64,000 nt of DNA from Vibrio echinoideorum. GTDB lineage: Bacteria > Pseudomonadota > Gammaproteobacteria > Enterobacterales > Vibrionaceae. The stretch covers positions 1,240,001-1,304,000 of the forward strand of contig NZ_AP025484.1 of assembly GCF_024347455.1 (NCBI RefSeq), read 5' to 3'. Numbering within the stretch: position 1 is the stretch's first letter; each line of letters begins with the position of its first letter. The position numbers and the translations under genes are program-made. A model generated the notes under the pieces. That model did no database searches. It had not been told where the DNA came from and was given only the letters and a program-made list of their open reading frames with translations. Of the stretch, positions 26,796 to 35,882 are shown one piece after another.

Positions 26796-26909
26796 TCAGA
26801 GAGTTAACGGTGTTGTTGATACTGCTCTCAGTTCCAACTGTAAGAGCGTTGCTAAATCGATGGCTCCCCAAAGTTCTTCTACGTCTTGGATTCTAAAATG
26901 AATAATCAT
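26796..26909 (-). CDS. Possible small upstream ORF (37 aa)
   Basis: Encodes MIIHFRIQDVEELWGAIDLATLLQLELRAVS.... AGAGGCGCAT precedes the ATG, a strong ribosome site. It lies 58 bases before the barrel gene on the same strand, so it could be a leader or a separate small protein. No family recognised. Confidence 0.35.
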   Translation of the reverse strand: MIIHFRIQDVEELWGAIDLATLLQLELRAVSTTPLTL

Positions 26910-27080
26910 ATGCGCCTCTGTTTAAATTGGAGTCTTATCTTGGATCATTCTTAAAAAGCTTACTTACCATAATACGCCAAACAGACTTTAAGACCTGTTT
27001 CGCATATAAAACAATAAGCGGTTGAAAATTATAGGATTAACTCCTAAGTTTTTTATAACCCTTTACTCAGGAAGAAGTAG

Positions 27081-27548
27081 ATGAGCAATATAGAAAAAGT
27101 ATATGGATTTAATACGCCCCAGCGGCTCTTTGTTGGTTACACACTTGCGGTACTTGTCGATCTAACGGTTCTCAATTTTTTTGACGAATACTGGGACTTC
27201 GTCAATATTGAATCATTTACCATCTCATTTGCGGCCGCCATTTTATTACAGTTGTTACTCAAGCTATCCATTGGTTTAGAACACAAATTGGCCGACTATT
27301 TCAAAGCTAAACCAGGCACTGCACCCAAAGTTTATCGAGGTTTATCGAGTTACGTCATTTTGGTTGGGTCTAAGTTTGTGATGTTGGAAGCCATCAATAT
27401 CTTGTTTGGCGATAAAGTCGACTTCACGGGCCCATGGAATGGCGCGGTGGCATTTTTTGCCGTGGTGTTCTCGATATTAGTCGCAGAGATTATTGTTTCA
27501 AAAATCTACTTTGCACTTGATGATACGCCCAAAGCAGAGAAAGCATAA
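27081..27548 (+). CDS. Small integral membrane protein (155 aa), unknown
   Basis: Four hydrophobic segments are visible (FVGYTLAVLVDLTVLNFF, FTISFAAAILLQLLLKLSIGL, SYVILVGSKFVMLEAINILF, AVAFFAVVFSILVAEIIVSKIYF). No signature motif was recognised. AGGAAG lies upstream of the ATG, and a bidirectional terminator follows 25 bases after the stop. It is convergent with the OprB porin gene and has no co-directional partner. Inner-membrane location is inferred from hydrophobicity. Confidence 0.7.
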   Translation: MSNIEKVYGFNTPQRLFVGYTLAVLVDLTVLNFFDEYWDFVNIESFTISFAAAILLQLLLKLSIGLEHKLADYFKAKPGTAPKVYRGLSSYVILVGSKFVMLEAINILFGDKVDFTGPWNGAVAFFAVVFSILVAEIIVSKIYFALDDTPKAEKA

Positions 27549-27572
27549 CCGCTTTTGATACAGACCTAAGAC

Positions 27573-27604
27573 AAAAAAAGTGAGCCTAATTAGGCTCACT
27601 TTTT
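27573..27604. terminator. Bidirectional terminator
   Basis: Palindrome AAAGTGAGCCTAATTAGGCTCACTTT with A run before and T run after. It ends the membrane-protein gene and faces the converging porin gene. Confidence 0.88.
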
Positions 27605-27635
27605 CATATCCAAACCTGGTTATAAACAAGGAGAA

Positions 27636-28877
27636 TTAGATAAAGATTCTCGCACGAACACCAAACACCCAAGCGCTGCTTTCATTGGAGAACGCTGGAT
27701 CTTTAATGTATTGAATATCAGGTGTCACTTGGATGAAATCGTTAAGTTGCATGTTGTAGTAAATTTCAGCCGTCCATTGCTCTGTATTACCGCTTATTGC
27801 TTTCGCATCAGCTGCAAAAGAATCACCATTCACTTCCGCCCAGTTTAGCGCCACACCTAAATTATTCGTCGGTTTTCCTAACCCGAAATATCCCATACCA
27901 ACAGAGATTGATTTATCGTAAAGGGCAACATCCCCTTCTGAGAAACCACCTCGCACAAACGGCATAACTTGCGGCGTCATAAACTGGCTCCATGAGAAGT
28001 TGACACCTGAGCCACCTTCAGTTGCAAGGCTATTACTGTGGCGAGTATCGTCACCAAAATCCCAGAACGTCACATGGACGTTATCGGTATAAATCAGATC
28101 TTGTGAAGCAGTCCAACCTAATTCAAGTGTTGTAAAGTAAGACGCATCACTACCAAAAGCGCTATCAAAGCCATCAAAAATATCATCTGACTGACCATTT
28201 GCATCAGCGATACCACCGACCACATAAAAGTTTTCGCCTAGCATATGACCGGCAGAAAGGGCCAATACACCGTCATCCGGTAAGCCCATCGCACCTGAGC
28301 CTGTCGAGAATACCAAGTTAGTAAAGCCAGACCACGGGCTTGCTAGAGCGTAAACATCCGCATAGTTCGTTACATCCTGCCAACCGACAACAATAGTCCC
28401 TTTGCCATCATTGATTTTTTGCTTCCAATTTAAGTCCGTAACACGGAACCCTTGGTCACTGTATGCAGGGCCAATTGCACCAACATAGCCAAGCGGGCCG
28501 AATGAATAGTCTTTTGGCGCAGTATCACCATAGGCATGCCTATGTTCCACCTTCCAAACCAGGCTACCTGAGTTCAGTGTGTCCTTACCTAATAGATGCC
28601 ATGAACCGTATAATCGTGCCACACCCGACGATGCATCAACGCTATCGCCGCCAACCCCATCCCCAGAGGTCAGCCCCAAAGCAAAGTAATCCGCACCAAA
28701 TGTAAAACCATCTTCAGCTAATGACTCCCTCCAAGATTTCTTTTGTGCTTTCTGCTCTGCAATTGTATTTTCAACAGAATCTGGGCCTTCAAAGTTAGCG
28801 CCGTAAACAACGCCGCTCATTGTGCTCGCTGCCATCACAATTGCCATACTTACTATAGAGAATCTTGAGTTCATCAT
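27636..28877 (-). CDS. OprB family carbohydrate porin
   Basis: Outer-membrane porin of 413 residues. The signal peptide ends near VYGA. The pattern is OprB-like: FTFGADYFALGLTSGDG, LNWKQKINDGKGTIVVGWQDVTNYADVYALASPW, and closing strands VFGVRARIFI with terminal aromatic residue context. It lets sugars diffuse into the periplasm. It is third of a leftward group (amidohydrolase, DUF3299, porin) that may be one operon, with 122 bases between it and DUF3299. No break in frame. Confidence 0.82.
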   Translation of the reverse strand: MMNSRFSIVSMAIVMAASTMSGVVYGANFEGPDSVENTIAEQKAQKKSWRESLAEDGFTFGADYFALGLTSGDGVGGDSVDASSGVARLYGSWHLLGKDTLNSGSLVWKVEHRHAYGDTAPKDYSFGPLGYVGAIGPAYSDQGFRVTDLNWKQKINDGKGTIVVGWQDVTNYADVYALASPWSGFTNLVFSTGSGAMGLPDDGVLALSAGHMLGENFYVVGGIADANGQSDDIFDGFDSAFGSDASYFTTLELGWTASQDLIYTDNVHVTFWDFGDDTRHSNSLATEGGSGVNFSWSQFMTPQVMPFVRGGFSEGDVALYDKSISVGMGYFGLGKPTNNLGVALNWAEVNGDSFAADAKAISGNTEQWTAEIYYNMQLNDFIQVTPDIQYIKDPAFSNESSAWVFGVRARIFI

Positions 28878-28999
28878 GTCACCAGTGCTTTTTAAGTTAG
28901 TTTTATTTTATTCATTACTCACATTGAAAATTGTCATTTGATGACACTGAGTGATTTAGATACTTCCAACAATAGATTGTATTCAACTAGACGCACTAG

Positions 29000-29665
29000 C
29001 TAAGGTTGATACTGTTCTATACCGTCCGCTTTCATAGCATAGACCGACTGCACGTTGGCTGCGCCGTCAGAGTAATTCACATTTTCTTTCGATTGGTGCC
29101 CTGTTAACTGCCCTTCAACCCAAACCGGCGTCATTAAACTCACCAATTCAATGCCTTGCGGGTAGTCTATCAGCACCAGTTGATTCGCTGGAGGTGGTGG
29201 AGTGTGGATACAGGCTCCAGCAGAAGGTACTAAGAAAAACTTGGTCACCTTAGTTCCATCCATTTCAATCGGCGTGATGTAACCAGGGATACGATGTTTA
29301 CTACCTACCACTTCAGTATTGGGTTTCGAACCCAACGCTTCGCGTTGCTTCATAATCTGTTCACGAGCTACAAATAACGCTTCAACATCGACGTTTTGTT
29401 TTCTCAACCTCTCTGTCACTTCAACGATTTCTTGCGTTGCTTCGTCACTTGCCACAAAACCGTCTTTAGACTGAGCCTCTTTAAAGCGAGCAATAGTCGC
29501 CATGTCAAACATCTGATTTCTATCTAACTTTTGAAATGGATCCTCCATTAACTCCATATTCGGAACTAACTCATCCCAGTACGTCACTTTTATTTCACTA
29601 GCCAATGATGAAAATGACAAACAACAGAACATCAAAAATGAGCATATTGATTTTAAATCAACCAT
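29000..29665 (-). CDS. DUF3299 secreted protein
   Basis: Secreted protein of about 221 residues. A signal peptide (FLMFCCLSFSSLASE) precedes a DUF3299-type domain with the characteristic FFLVPSAGACIHTPPPPANQ. The family is periplasmic or exported and of unknown function, often near metal-related or membrane operons. The start is placed at the ATG; TTG one codon earlier is the alternative. It follows the amidohydrolase by 87 bases, probably on the same transcript. Confidence 0.78.
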   Translation of the reverse strand: MVDLKSICSFLMFCCLSFSSLASEIKVTYWDELVPNMELMEDPFQKLDRNQMFDMATIARFKEAQSKDGFVASDEATQEIVEVTERLRKQNVDVEALFVAREQIMKQREALGSKPNTEVVGSKHRIPGYITPIEMDGTKVTKFFLVPSAGACIHTPPPPANQLVLIDYPQGIELVSLMTPVWVEGQLTGHQSKENVNYSDGAANVQSVYAMKADGIEQYQP

Positions 29666-29751
29666 CAAAATCTACTCCAACCAAACACAACAAAAAGGAA
29701 GTAGGTAGAGGAAAAGCTCCCCTACCAAATGATTAAAAATCGAATCGGAAA

Positions 29752-31120
29752 TTACATTTCGTTGCGGTATACAACGCCATCTTTCATTACCAATTTGATA
29801 GTGTCGATGGTCTTGTATTCAGGATCAGCGTCAAACCATTCCGGAGTCGCGCCTATCACTGCCATGTCTTCCAATGGGTTACCATCAATCAATAAGATAT
29901 CTGCAACCGCTCCATTTTCAATAACGCCTAATTTCCCTTGTGTGGTGCCTCTAGGGCCTGACATCGCCAACATCTCACCAGCCGTTGAAGTCATTTGTTT
30001 CAATACTTCAAAGTTGCTGCCGAAAGCTTGTGTGCGCCAGTAAATTTCGTAACGACGAGCTCGCTCTGCATCGGAATCTGCTCCTACATAGTCAGAGGCG
30101 AAAACGACCTTCACATTGTTTTCTAACAATCGTTTACCGTAATCACCGTATTCTTCTTGAAGTTGGGCGACCATTGGCAATTTCTCAGCTGGCATTAACG
30201 GGTTTTTCGCTAAATCTGGCGATAATCCCCACATTTGAGGAACAACATATCCGCCTTCTTTGGCAATTCTCTTCATCATTAATAAAGAACCCATGTTCAA
30301 AGCTTTTAACGCCACAATCCAATAATCGATTTACCGATCGATCGTTAAAAGTGTGTGCCGCGACATAGGTATTCCAATCTTTAGCGGCTTCAACAATCGC
30401 ACATGTCTCATCAACCGAGTATTGAGTCGTATCTATTGGGTCAAATCGAGATGAACCACCGCCACCAGCCATGATCTTGATTTGAGTCGCGCCATTTCGT
30501 AGGTTCAATCGTGTCGCTTTCAACACTTCTGGTACGCCATCGGCAACCGCACCAATCCCCATACGTTCAAAGTTAGAAATGTCACCCACAGAATTCGGAG
30601 TAAAACCTAGGTCACTTCGATCTCGGAAATCACCATGCCCCGATGTTTGAGAGATAAATGCACCAGAAGGATAAATTCGAGGGCCGACAACGTTACCCGC
30701 CTCAATTTCACGAGTTAGACCAAAGGCTGGACCACCCATATCACGAACAGTGGTAAAACCATCATCTAAGTAGCGCTTAGCCACTTGAGTCGCATGAATT
30801 GAAATGTCAGTGAGGTCTTTATTAGTTTCGATGTCACCAAAATTATAGTTAATCATGACGTGAGCATGGCCATCGATCAGACCCGGCATTAACGTTTTGC
30901 CTTCGCCGTCAATCACTACAGCTTCGCCAGCCTCTATCGGGCTCGCAGAGATTTGTTTGATAAGATTATCTTCGACTAATACATGATGGTCTTCGTACAA
31001 TTTGTTTTCAGTACCATTGAATACATCGACGTTAGTAAATAGCGTTGATGCGGCATTTGCAGAAAGAGCAAATGAACACGAAAGAGCAACAACAGAGAGT
31101 TTTAAGCCTGCATTTTTCAT
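29752..31120 (-). pseudogene. Frameshifted exported amidohydrolase (imidazolonepropionase-like)
   Basis: Periplasmic amidohydrolase family enzyme in two frames. The first 260 codons have a signal peptide (to ALSANAAS) and metal-site features (DGHAHVMIN, TQIKIMAGGGG, AAHTFNDRSVNRLL, KSFEHG). The frame breaks near 30272-30279 and the rest (MKRIAKEGGYVVPQMWG ... VVFASDYVGADSD ... VADILLIDGNPLED) continues in another frame to 29752. One 8-base unit (ATGATGAA, minus strand) is present at the break; two tandem units would give HGFFINDEMMKRIAKEGG and restore one frame. So the loss probably came from slippage in a short repeat. As read, the enzyme lacks the C-terminal metal Asp and is non-functional. 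Confidence 0.85.
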
Positions 31121-31477
31121 TTATACACCTTGATTCCGTTTATGAGTGGAGTCCACTTCCCATAACGATTCCGTAACTACTAATGAGTGTCATGAGGTTT
31201 CAAAGGTGTTTTTGTCAGCCGCGATAATCACAAAAATCTAATCAAAATTCCGGGAAAAAATCGAGGCAAAAACAACTCATCAACATTCAATAACTTAGTA
31301 GTGATACTGCCAGTGTTCAAGGTTGATAAATGGCCATTTGGTGACAATAAATAATTATGCGTTCAGGCTCCGGTTTCTGCTTAATAGCTGGAGTTTTTAC
31401 TTATTGGCTAGAGTTTCGCTGCGGAGCTATTATTGCCGAAGCTCTTACTGGTAGCTTGGTACTGTTGCTTACCGAGG
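31121..31477. other. Intergenic stretch upstream of the amidohydrolase
   Basis: About 360 bases between the AraC stop and the amidohydrolase start, both genes reading leftward. No ORF was seen. It is expected to hold the amidohydrolase promoter, but no clear -35/-10 pair stands out. Confidence 0.4.
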
Positions 31478-32479
31478 TTAGCTGTGCTCTTTTCGGTACT
31501 GTCTTGGCGTCATGTTCATCTGTCGTTTAAAGGCTCGGGTAAAGTGGGAAGAATCGGAATAGCCCATCTTCGCGCCTACTTGTGTGATCGATAAATCGGA
31601 CTGCTTAAGCAATTCTAAAACCTGCTCAAGAACCATCTCTTCAATCAAGGTTTTGTAGACCACCCCTTCACTTTCCAACCGACGCTGGATCGTTCTGACA
31701 TGAATATTCAGAATCTCAGAAGCTAAGCTAATTGGGAGTTTCCCCATCGTGAGATAAGGTTTAATAACAAGCTTAAAAGCGCTCAAGAATGAGCTAGGTA
31801 AAGGCTTAGTGAGATCTGATACTTGAGCAATTTTGGGTAAAACAATCGGTGCAAGCATGATGTCTTCAGGGATCTCAAAGGCAGTGACCGGTCTATGCGT
31901 ATAAAACTGAGCACTGCCCATTTGTGGTAGAGATTGAAAGCATTCGAGATCGCCATTCTGAATGCCAACCTCAGACGGCTTCCAACGACCTTGCGTTAAT
32001 ACTGAAAGTAGCTCGTTGATGAAAATGACAGAGAACAATTCAGCAAACTTAAACCAAGGCGCGTTAGTAAACGGCTTCTCACGAACCAACCACCACTTGC
32101 CTCCGGATTGCTTGGTATAGACATTCGCACCATTGGATACAAGCTTCAGCTGCTCACCAAATTGGTCTAACGCGCTTTTCAATGAATCCTGCTAGCTTAG
32201 CTTAGCCACAAACCTTGGCACATAGGTTTGCTTACAAAAGCTCCACATAAAAAGCGAAAACTCTTCTCTCGACGCCGACTCTCCCATAATCTTGACCACG
32301 TTTTTAACTGTTGTCTCAGGGAGATAATCGTAATGGTCATTACTGGTGAGAATATCATTAGGGATTTGGGCACTGCGTAGTAAGGTGTAGATTTCACCAT
32401 CAATATGTTTGAACAGTTCCGCGAACAATTCGACTTCTTTCTTATCGACAACTGTCATTATCTGAGGGGTATTTGGCAT
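31478..32479 (-). pseudogene. AraC family regulator interrupted by an in-frame TAG
   Basis: One continuous frame of 333 codons is cut by TAG at 32192-32194, after RFVAKLS and before QDSLKSALDQ. The N-terminal 95 residues and the C-terminal region with two HTH motifs (PISLASEILNIHVRTIQRRLE, LSITQVGAKMGYSDSSHFTRAFKRQ) match the Arabinose_bd/AraC layout of the intact paralogue at 23483. A C-to-T change of a CAG codon would explain it. Translation may restart at TTG 32182, giving a regulator without its full sensor domain. It stands next to the broken amidohydrolase, its likely target. Confidence 0.8.
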
Positions 32480-32638
32480 CCTTTCCCTTATCTATTCGTT
32501 CACGAACTCAAATTATCACCTTTTTTAAGATAGCAGAACAAACGCCGCGTTACCTAGACCTACTAACCGGATGTCTCCGTCAAAATAACGAATAAACAAG
32601 CGGTTAGTAGCCAAACTCGTGTTTACTGACTTGGTAGA

Positions 32639-33067
32639 TTACTGAACGGCTAAGTCCGCTCTGCGTACCCAGAATGCTCGCACATGATCATAAATCAGAT
32701 TAAACTCAAACGCGTAAATGGTAATAAAAATGGTCACGCCGATATCCATTAAAAATGCCTGCCAAATCCCCACATCAAGTAAGTAAGCCATCACTGGGAT
32801 CGTCGCCACCAGCAAGCCTGCCTCAAATAGCACGACATGAAAAACACGTAACTTGAGCGAACGCTTTGATTTTTCACCCGTGAAGTAGCGATCAAAAATG
32901 CGGTTGAAACAGTAGTTCCAAATCATGGCGATGGTCGCAACAACTATCATGGTTCCTGATAAGGCATTCACATCATGATCAGTAAATATCGCTAAGCCTA
33001 TAATTGATAGTGTTACGGCCAATACTTCAAATAACACAGAGTGAAACACTCTTTCTAACGTACTCAT
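32639..33067 (-). CDS. PACE family (AceI-like) small multidrug efflux protein
   Basis: Inner-membrane protein of 142 residues made of two repeats of the bacterial transmembrane pair domain (RVFHSVLFEVLAVTLSIIGLA and RVFHVVLFEAGLLVATIPVMA). The conserved Glu14 in helix 1, needed for proton coupling in AceI, is present. PACE proteins export chlorhexidine-like or polyamine substrates. Divergent LysR gene starts 138 bases away, the arrangement of aceI/aceR. So LysR at 33206 is its likely activator. Confidence 0.9.
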   Translation of the reverse strand: MSTLERVFHSVLFEVLAVTLSIIGLAIFTDHDVNALSGTMIVVATIAMIWNYCFNRIFDRYFTGEKSKRSLKLRVFHVVLFEAGLLVATIPVMAYLLDVGIWQAFLMDIGVTIFITIYAFEFNLIYDHVRAFWVRRADLAVQ

Positions 33068-33205
33068 ACATTCCTCTAAATAATCTATTACGTGTTGGAT
33101 TGGTCGAGATTATGTCACCTGAAATAATAAGAGAAAGTTAACAGCCATCACGAATAGTGATAGCCTAGGAGTTATTACCCCCTTTGGTATTGAGCGAGAG
33201 ATAAC

Positions 33206-34108
33206 ATGTACAGTTTTGAGCAATTAAAAGTCTTCGTCACTGTGTGTGAAAGTGGCTCTTTCTCTGCCGCCGCTCGCAAACTGAAACGCGCTCAGTCTGG
33301 AGTCAGCCAGTCGATCGCCAACCTAGAAATTGCCATCGACCAAGAGCTGTTTAACCGAGAGAAAAACATCCCCGTTTTGACCAACACAGGTAAAGCGTTA
33401 TTACCTGTCGCTAAGTCGATTCTCGACCAACAAAAGTACTTCGACCAAAAAGTAGAATCGCTCACACAAGAAGATGAGCACGAACTGATCATTGCGGTTG
33501 ATGAAAGCATCATAGATAAGAATTTCATTAAGATAATCAGCTCACTGGCCGATCAGTTCCCAATCACGCACTTCGATATCATCACCACTTCTACCTTCGA
33601 TGTTGAAGATCTGGTGAGACGCGGCAAAGCGCAGATTGGCATCATCTATGCGGATGGTGAACTTAAAGTGGATATGGACTTCTTCTTACTGGGCCAAGCC
33701 CGCTTTCTTACAGTTAGCTCCGCCACTCACGAACTCAGCCAAATGTCGGTAGTACAAGACTCAGATCTAAAGCGTTACCGCCAATGTGTGCATCGCAGTT
33801 CAAAGCAGCGCGAACTGTGGTTCACCTACGGTATTAGCTCGATGCTTTGGTATGCCAACAACCACAAAACGATCATCGATCTCGTTGAACAGAACGTTGG
33901 CTGGGCAAATGTGCCTGAAATGATGGTGATGGAAGGCATTCAAAAAGGCGAACTTGTGGCGTTACCTGTCTCACACGAGCATGGTGGTTGGATTACTCCT
34001 GTAGGTTGTTTGGTGTCTCGCAGCCACATCAATGGCCCAGTTCTCATCAGCCTTATCGAGCAGCTTAAGAGGCACTCACTGCAATACAATCAATGGCAAG
34101 CCAACTAG
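33206..34108 (+). CDS. LysR family regulator (AceR-like position)
   Basis: Regulator of 300 residues: N-terminal helix-turn-helix (FVTVCESGSFSAAARKLKRAQSGVSQSIANLE) and a C-terminal effector domain (IIAVDESIIDKNFIKII, RRGKAQIGIIYADG). Divergent from the PACE exporter, so it likely controls that gene. No truncation was seen. Confidence 0.9.
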   Translation: MYSFEQLKVFVTVCESGSFSAAARKLKRAQSGVSQSIANLEIAIDQELFNREKNIPVLTNTGKALLPVAKSILDQQKYFDQKVESLTQEDEHELIIAVDESIIDKNFIKIISSLADQFPITHFDIITTSTFDVEDLVRRGKAQIGIIYADGELKVDMDFFLLGQARFLTVSSATHELSQMSVVQDSDLKRYRQCVHRSSKQRELWFTYGISSMLWYANNHKTIIDLVEQNVGWANVPEMMVMEGIQKGELVALPVSHEHGGWITPVGCLVSRSHINGPVLISLIEQLKRHSLQYNQWQAN

Positions 34109-34254
34109 CCTCCTGTATTTTTGAAAGCACCTCTGTTTTTCAAAACATCGTCAATTCAGAGATTCTATGTCGGCGTGAGACTCACCACCGCTACCTCATT
34201 TCTGCTTATCTTGCCGATAAATATCTTTGTCGTGTGGATAAAACACCCTAGTTG

Positions 34255-34878
34255 ATGTCCCAAAGTGACATAACTACACTGCGATCCCAAAGGGTTTGTC
34301 TTATCAAACTGATATCGACAAACCCAAATCGCTCTTTAACACCACTGACCCAACTTCAAATCTCCCACATAAGTGCCCCTGCCCTGCAACCACTTGTGAA
34401 AGCTTCAAATAGATCACTTTTGAATATTGATTCGCACCCAGTTTATGAGCCCTCTTCGAGTGCTTTTTTATATCTAAATGAACCTTTTGGAAAATTTGTC
34501 GTGAACGTTTTAAGAAATATTTGCCCTGAGAAAATGGGCAAAGAGCGTAACAAACGAGAGTATGATTTACGCGTACTTAATTGTGTCAGTGAAAGCGAGT
34601 ATGAATCGCGTATGGCAGTTTGGAATAGCTTAACTTTGGTTGCTACTCCGTCTGTTTCAGAAACAAAAGGCTTCATCGATGAGGCTTTCAACAAACTTCA
34701 GCAAGACTTGAAAGAAGCCAGCCGCGAGTTATCGATAAACTACACAGACTTCATTGCAATGGCGCATGAAGAACTCAACTACATTAAGGTGTTTGTTGCT
34801 GATAAGACCGCACAATACGGCTGGTATGCCGCGATCGTTCTTATGATCATCGGTACTGTTGCTTTATGCGCTCAGTAA
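34255..34878 (+). CDS. Hypothetical protein with C-terminal membrane anchor
   Basis: Up to 207 residues; the last 22 are a membrane helix (YGWYAAIVLMIIGTVALCAQ) preceded by a helical region (EAFNKLQQDLKEASRELSINYTDFIAM) that may be a short coiled coil. This fits a tail-anchored protein. The start is uncertain. The first 90 residues are low in conserved character and have no good ribosome site; an ATG at 34534 (MGKERNKREYDLRVLN) would give 114 residues and looks like a natural N-terminus, though its own ribosome site is weak. No family recognised. Confidence 0.5.
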   Translation: MSQSDITTLRSQRVCLIKLISTNPNRSLTPLTQLQISHISAPALQPLVKASNRSLLNIDSHPVYEPSSSAFLYLNEPFGKFVVNVLRNICPEKMGKERNKREYDLRVLNCVSESEYESRMAVWNSLTLVATPSVSETKGFIDEAFNKLQQDLKEASRELSINYTDFIAMAHEELNYIKVFVADKTAQYGWYAAIVLMIIGTVALCAQ

Positions 34879-35002
34879 ACCAAACTGTGTATTAAATAAA
34901 TTGCCTTAAAAGCTCAAGCGATAAACATAAGCACATATCTGTGCTTATGTTTTAGCTAGAAAACAAACAGTTAAACTCATTTATTTTCTAGTCTAAAAGC
35001 CT

Positions 35003-35620
35003 TCACTCTCCCATCAGAGACAACAGATCCCGCGTCGCTTGTTTTGGATCTTCAGCGTGACATATCGCAGATACCAGTGCTAACCCATGAATACCGCTCT
35101 CAACTAACTGCGGGATGTTCGATTCGTTAATTCCACCAATACCGACAATCGGTAGCTTCGTTGTCTCCAACGCCATTTTAATTCCATCATAGCCCCAATG
35201 TTTCTTTAGATTCGTCTTGGTCGGTGTGGCAAAAAGCGCACTGAGGCCAATGTAATCGATCGGTAAGCTATCGGCTTCTTGTAACTGCTGTTCAGTTTCA
35301 ATTGATAACCCAAGAATCTTATCTGGACCTATCAACTGGCGTGCTAACTCTGCAGGCATATCCGATTGCCCTAAGTGCAAACCATCGGCGTCGACAGCCA
35401 ATGCAACGTCTACCCGATCGTTAATGATCAGCGGTACACCAGAACCTGCCAAAATCGACTTTACGGCTTGTGCTCGTTCAATGAAGGCTCTTACATCTCC
35501 GTGCTTTTCTCTCACTTGAACCATAGTGACGCCACCCGCAACCGCTTGTTCAACCACAAACTTAAGCGTTTCTAAATCTTGTTGGTCATCCGTTACTAAA
35601 TAGAGCTTATAAGGGTTCAT
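35003..35620 (-). CDS. thiE: Thiamine-phosphate synthase ThiE
   Basis: Cytosolic TIM-barrel enzyme of 205 residues that joins HMP-pyrophosphate and thiazole phosphate to thiamine phosphate. Motifs visible: YLVTD near the start, MVQVREK (thiazole/diphosphate loop), INDRVDVALAVDADGLHLGQSDMP, and GIGGINESNI near the end (phosphate loop). Full length for the family. It lies apart from the rest of the thi operon, beyond the oppositely read chemoreceptor at 35883. It therefore needs its own promoter, perhaps in the 260-base gap to the chemoreceptor start. Confidence 0.95.
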   Translation of the reverse strand: MNPYKLYLVTDDQQDLETLKFVVEQAVAGGVTMVQVREKHGDVRAFIERAQAVKSILAGSGVPLIINDRVDVALAVDADGLHLGQSDMPAELARQLIGPDKILGLSIETEQQLQEADSLPIDYIGLSALFATPTKTNLKKHWGYDGIKMALETTKLPIVGIGGINESNIPQLVESGIHGLALVSAICHAEDPKQATRDLLSLMGE

Positions 35621-35882
35621 TTCGTACCTTTGGAGTCGATGTCTAAAATTGGCGTTGTACTATTTTACCGACAAATCGCATCATGTGCATGGAAGTTAAT
35701 ACTAAATTAGCTCAATTACACACGAACCATCAAATACGCAACTCGTTGAAAGCATGCCGAAAAACCTGAACTTTTTAACTAAAGCGTTACTTATTACACA
35801 AAGTATTCACTTCAAGCATGCCCAGAACGCTGTTTTATGAAATACTCCGCTGTGAAGGAATCAGGTAAATATAGGGATAGTT

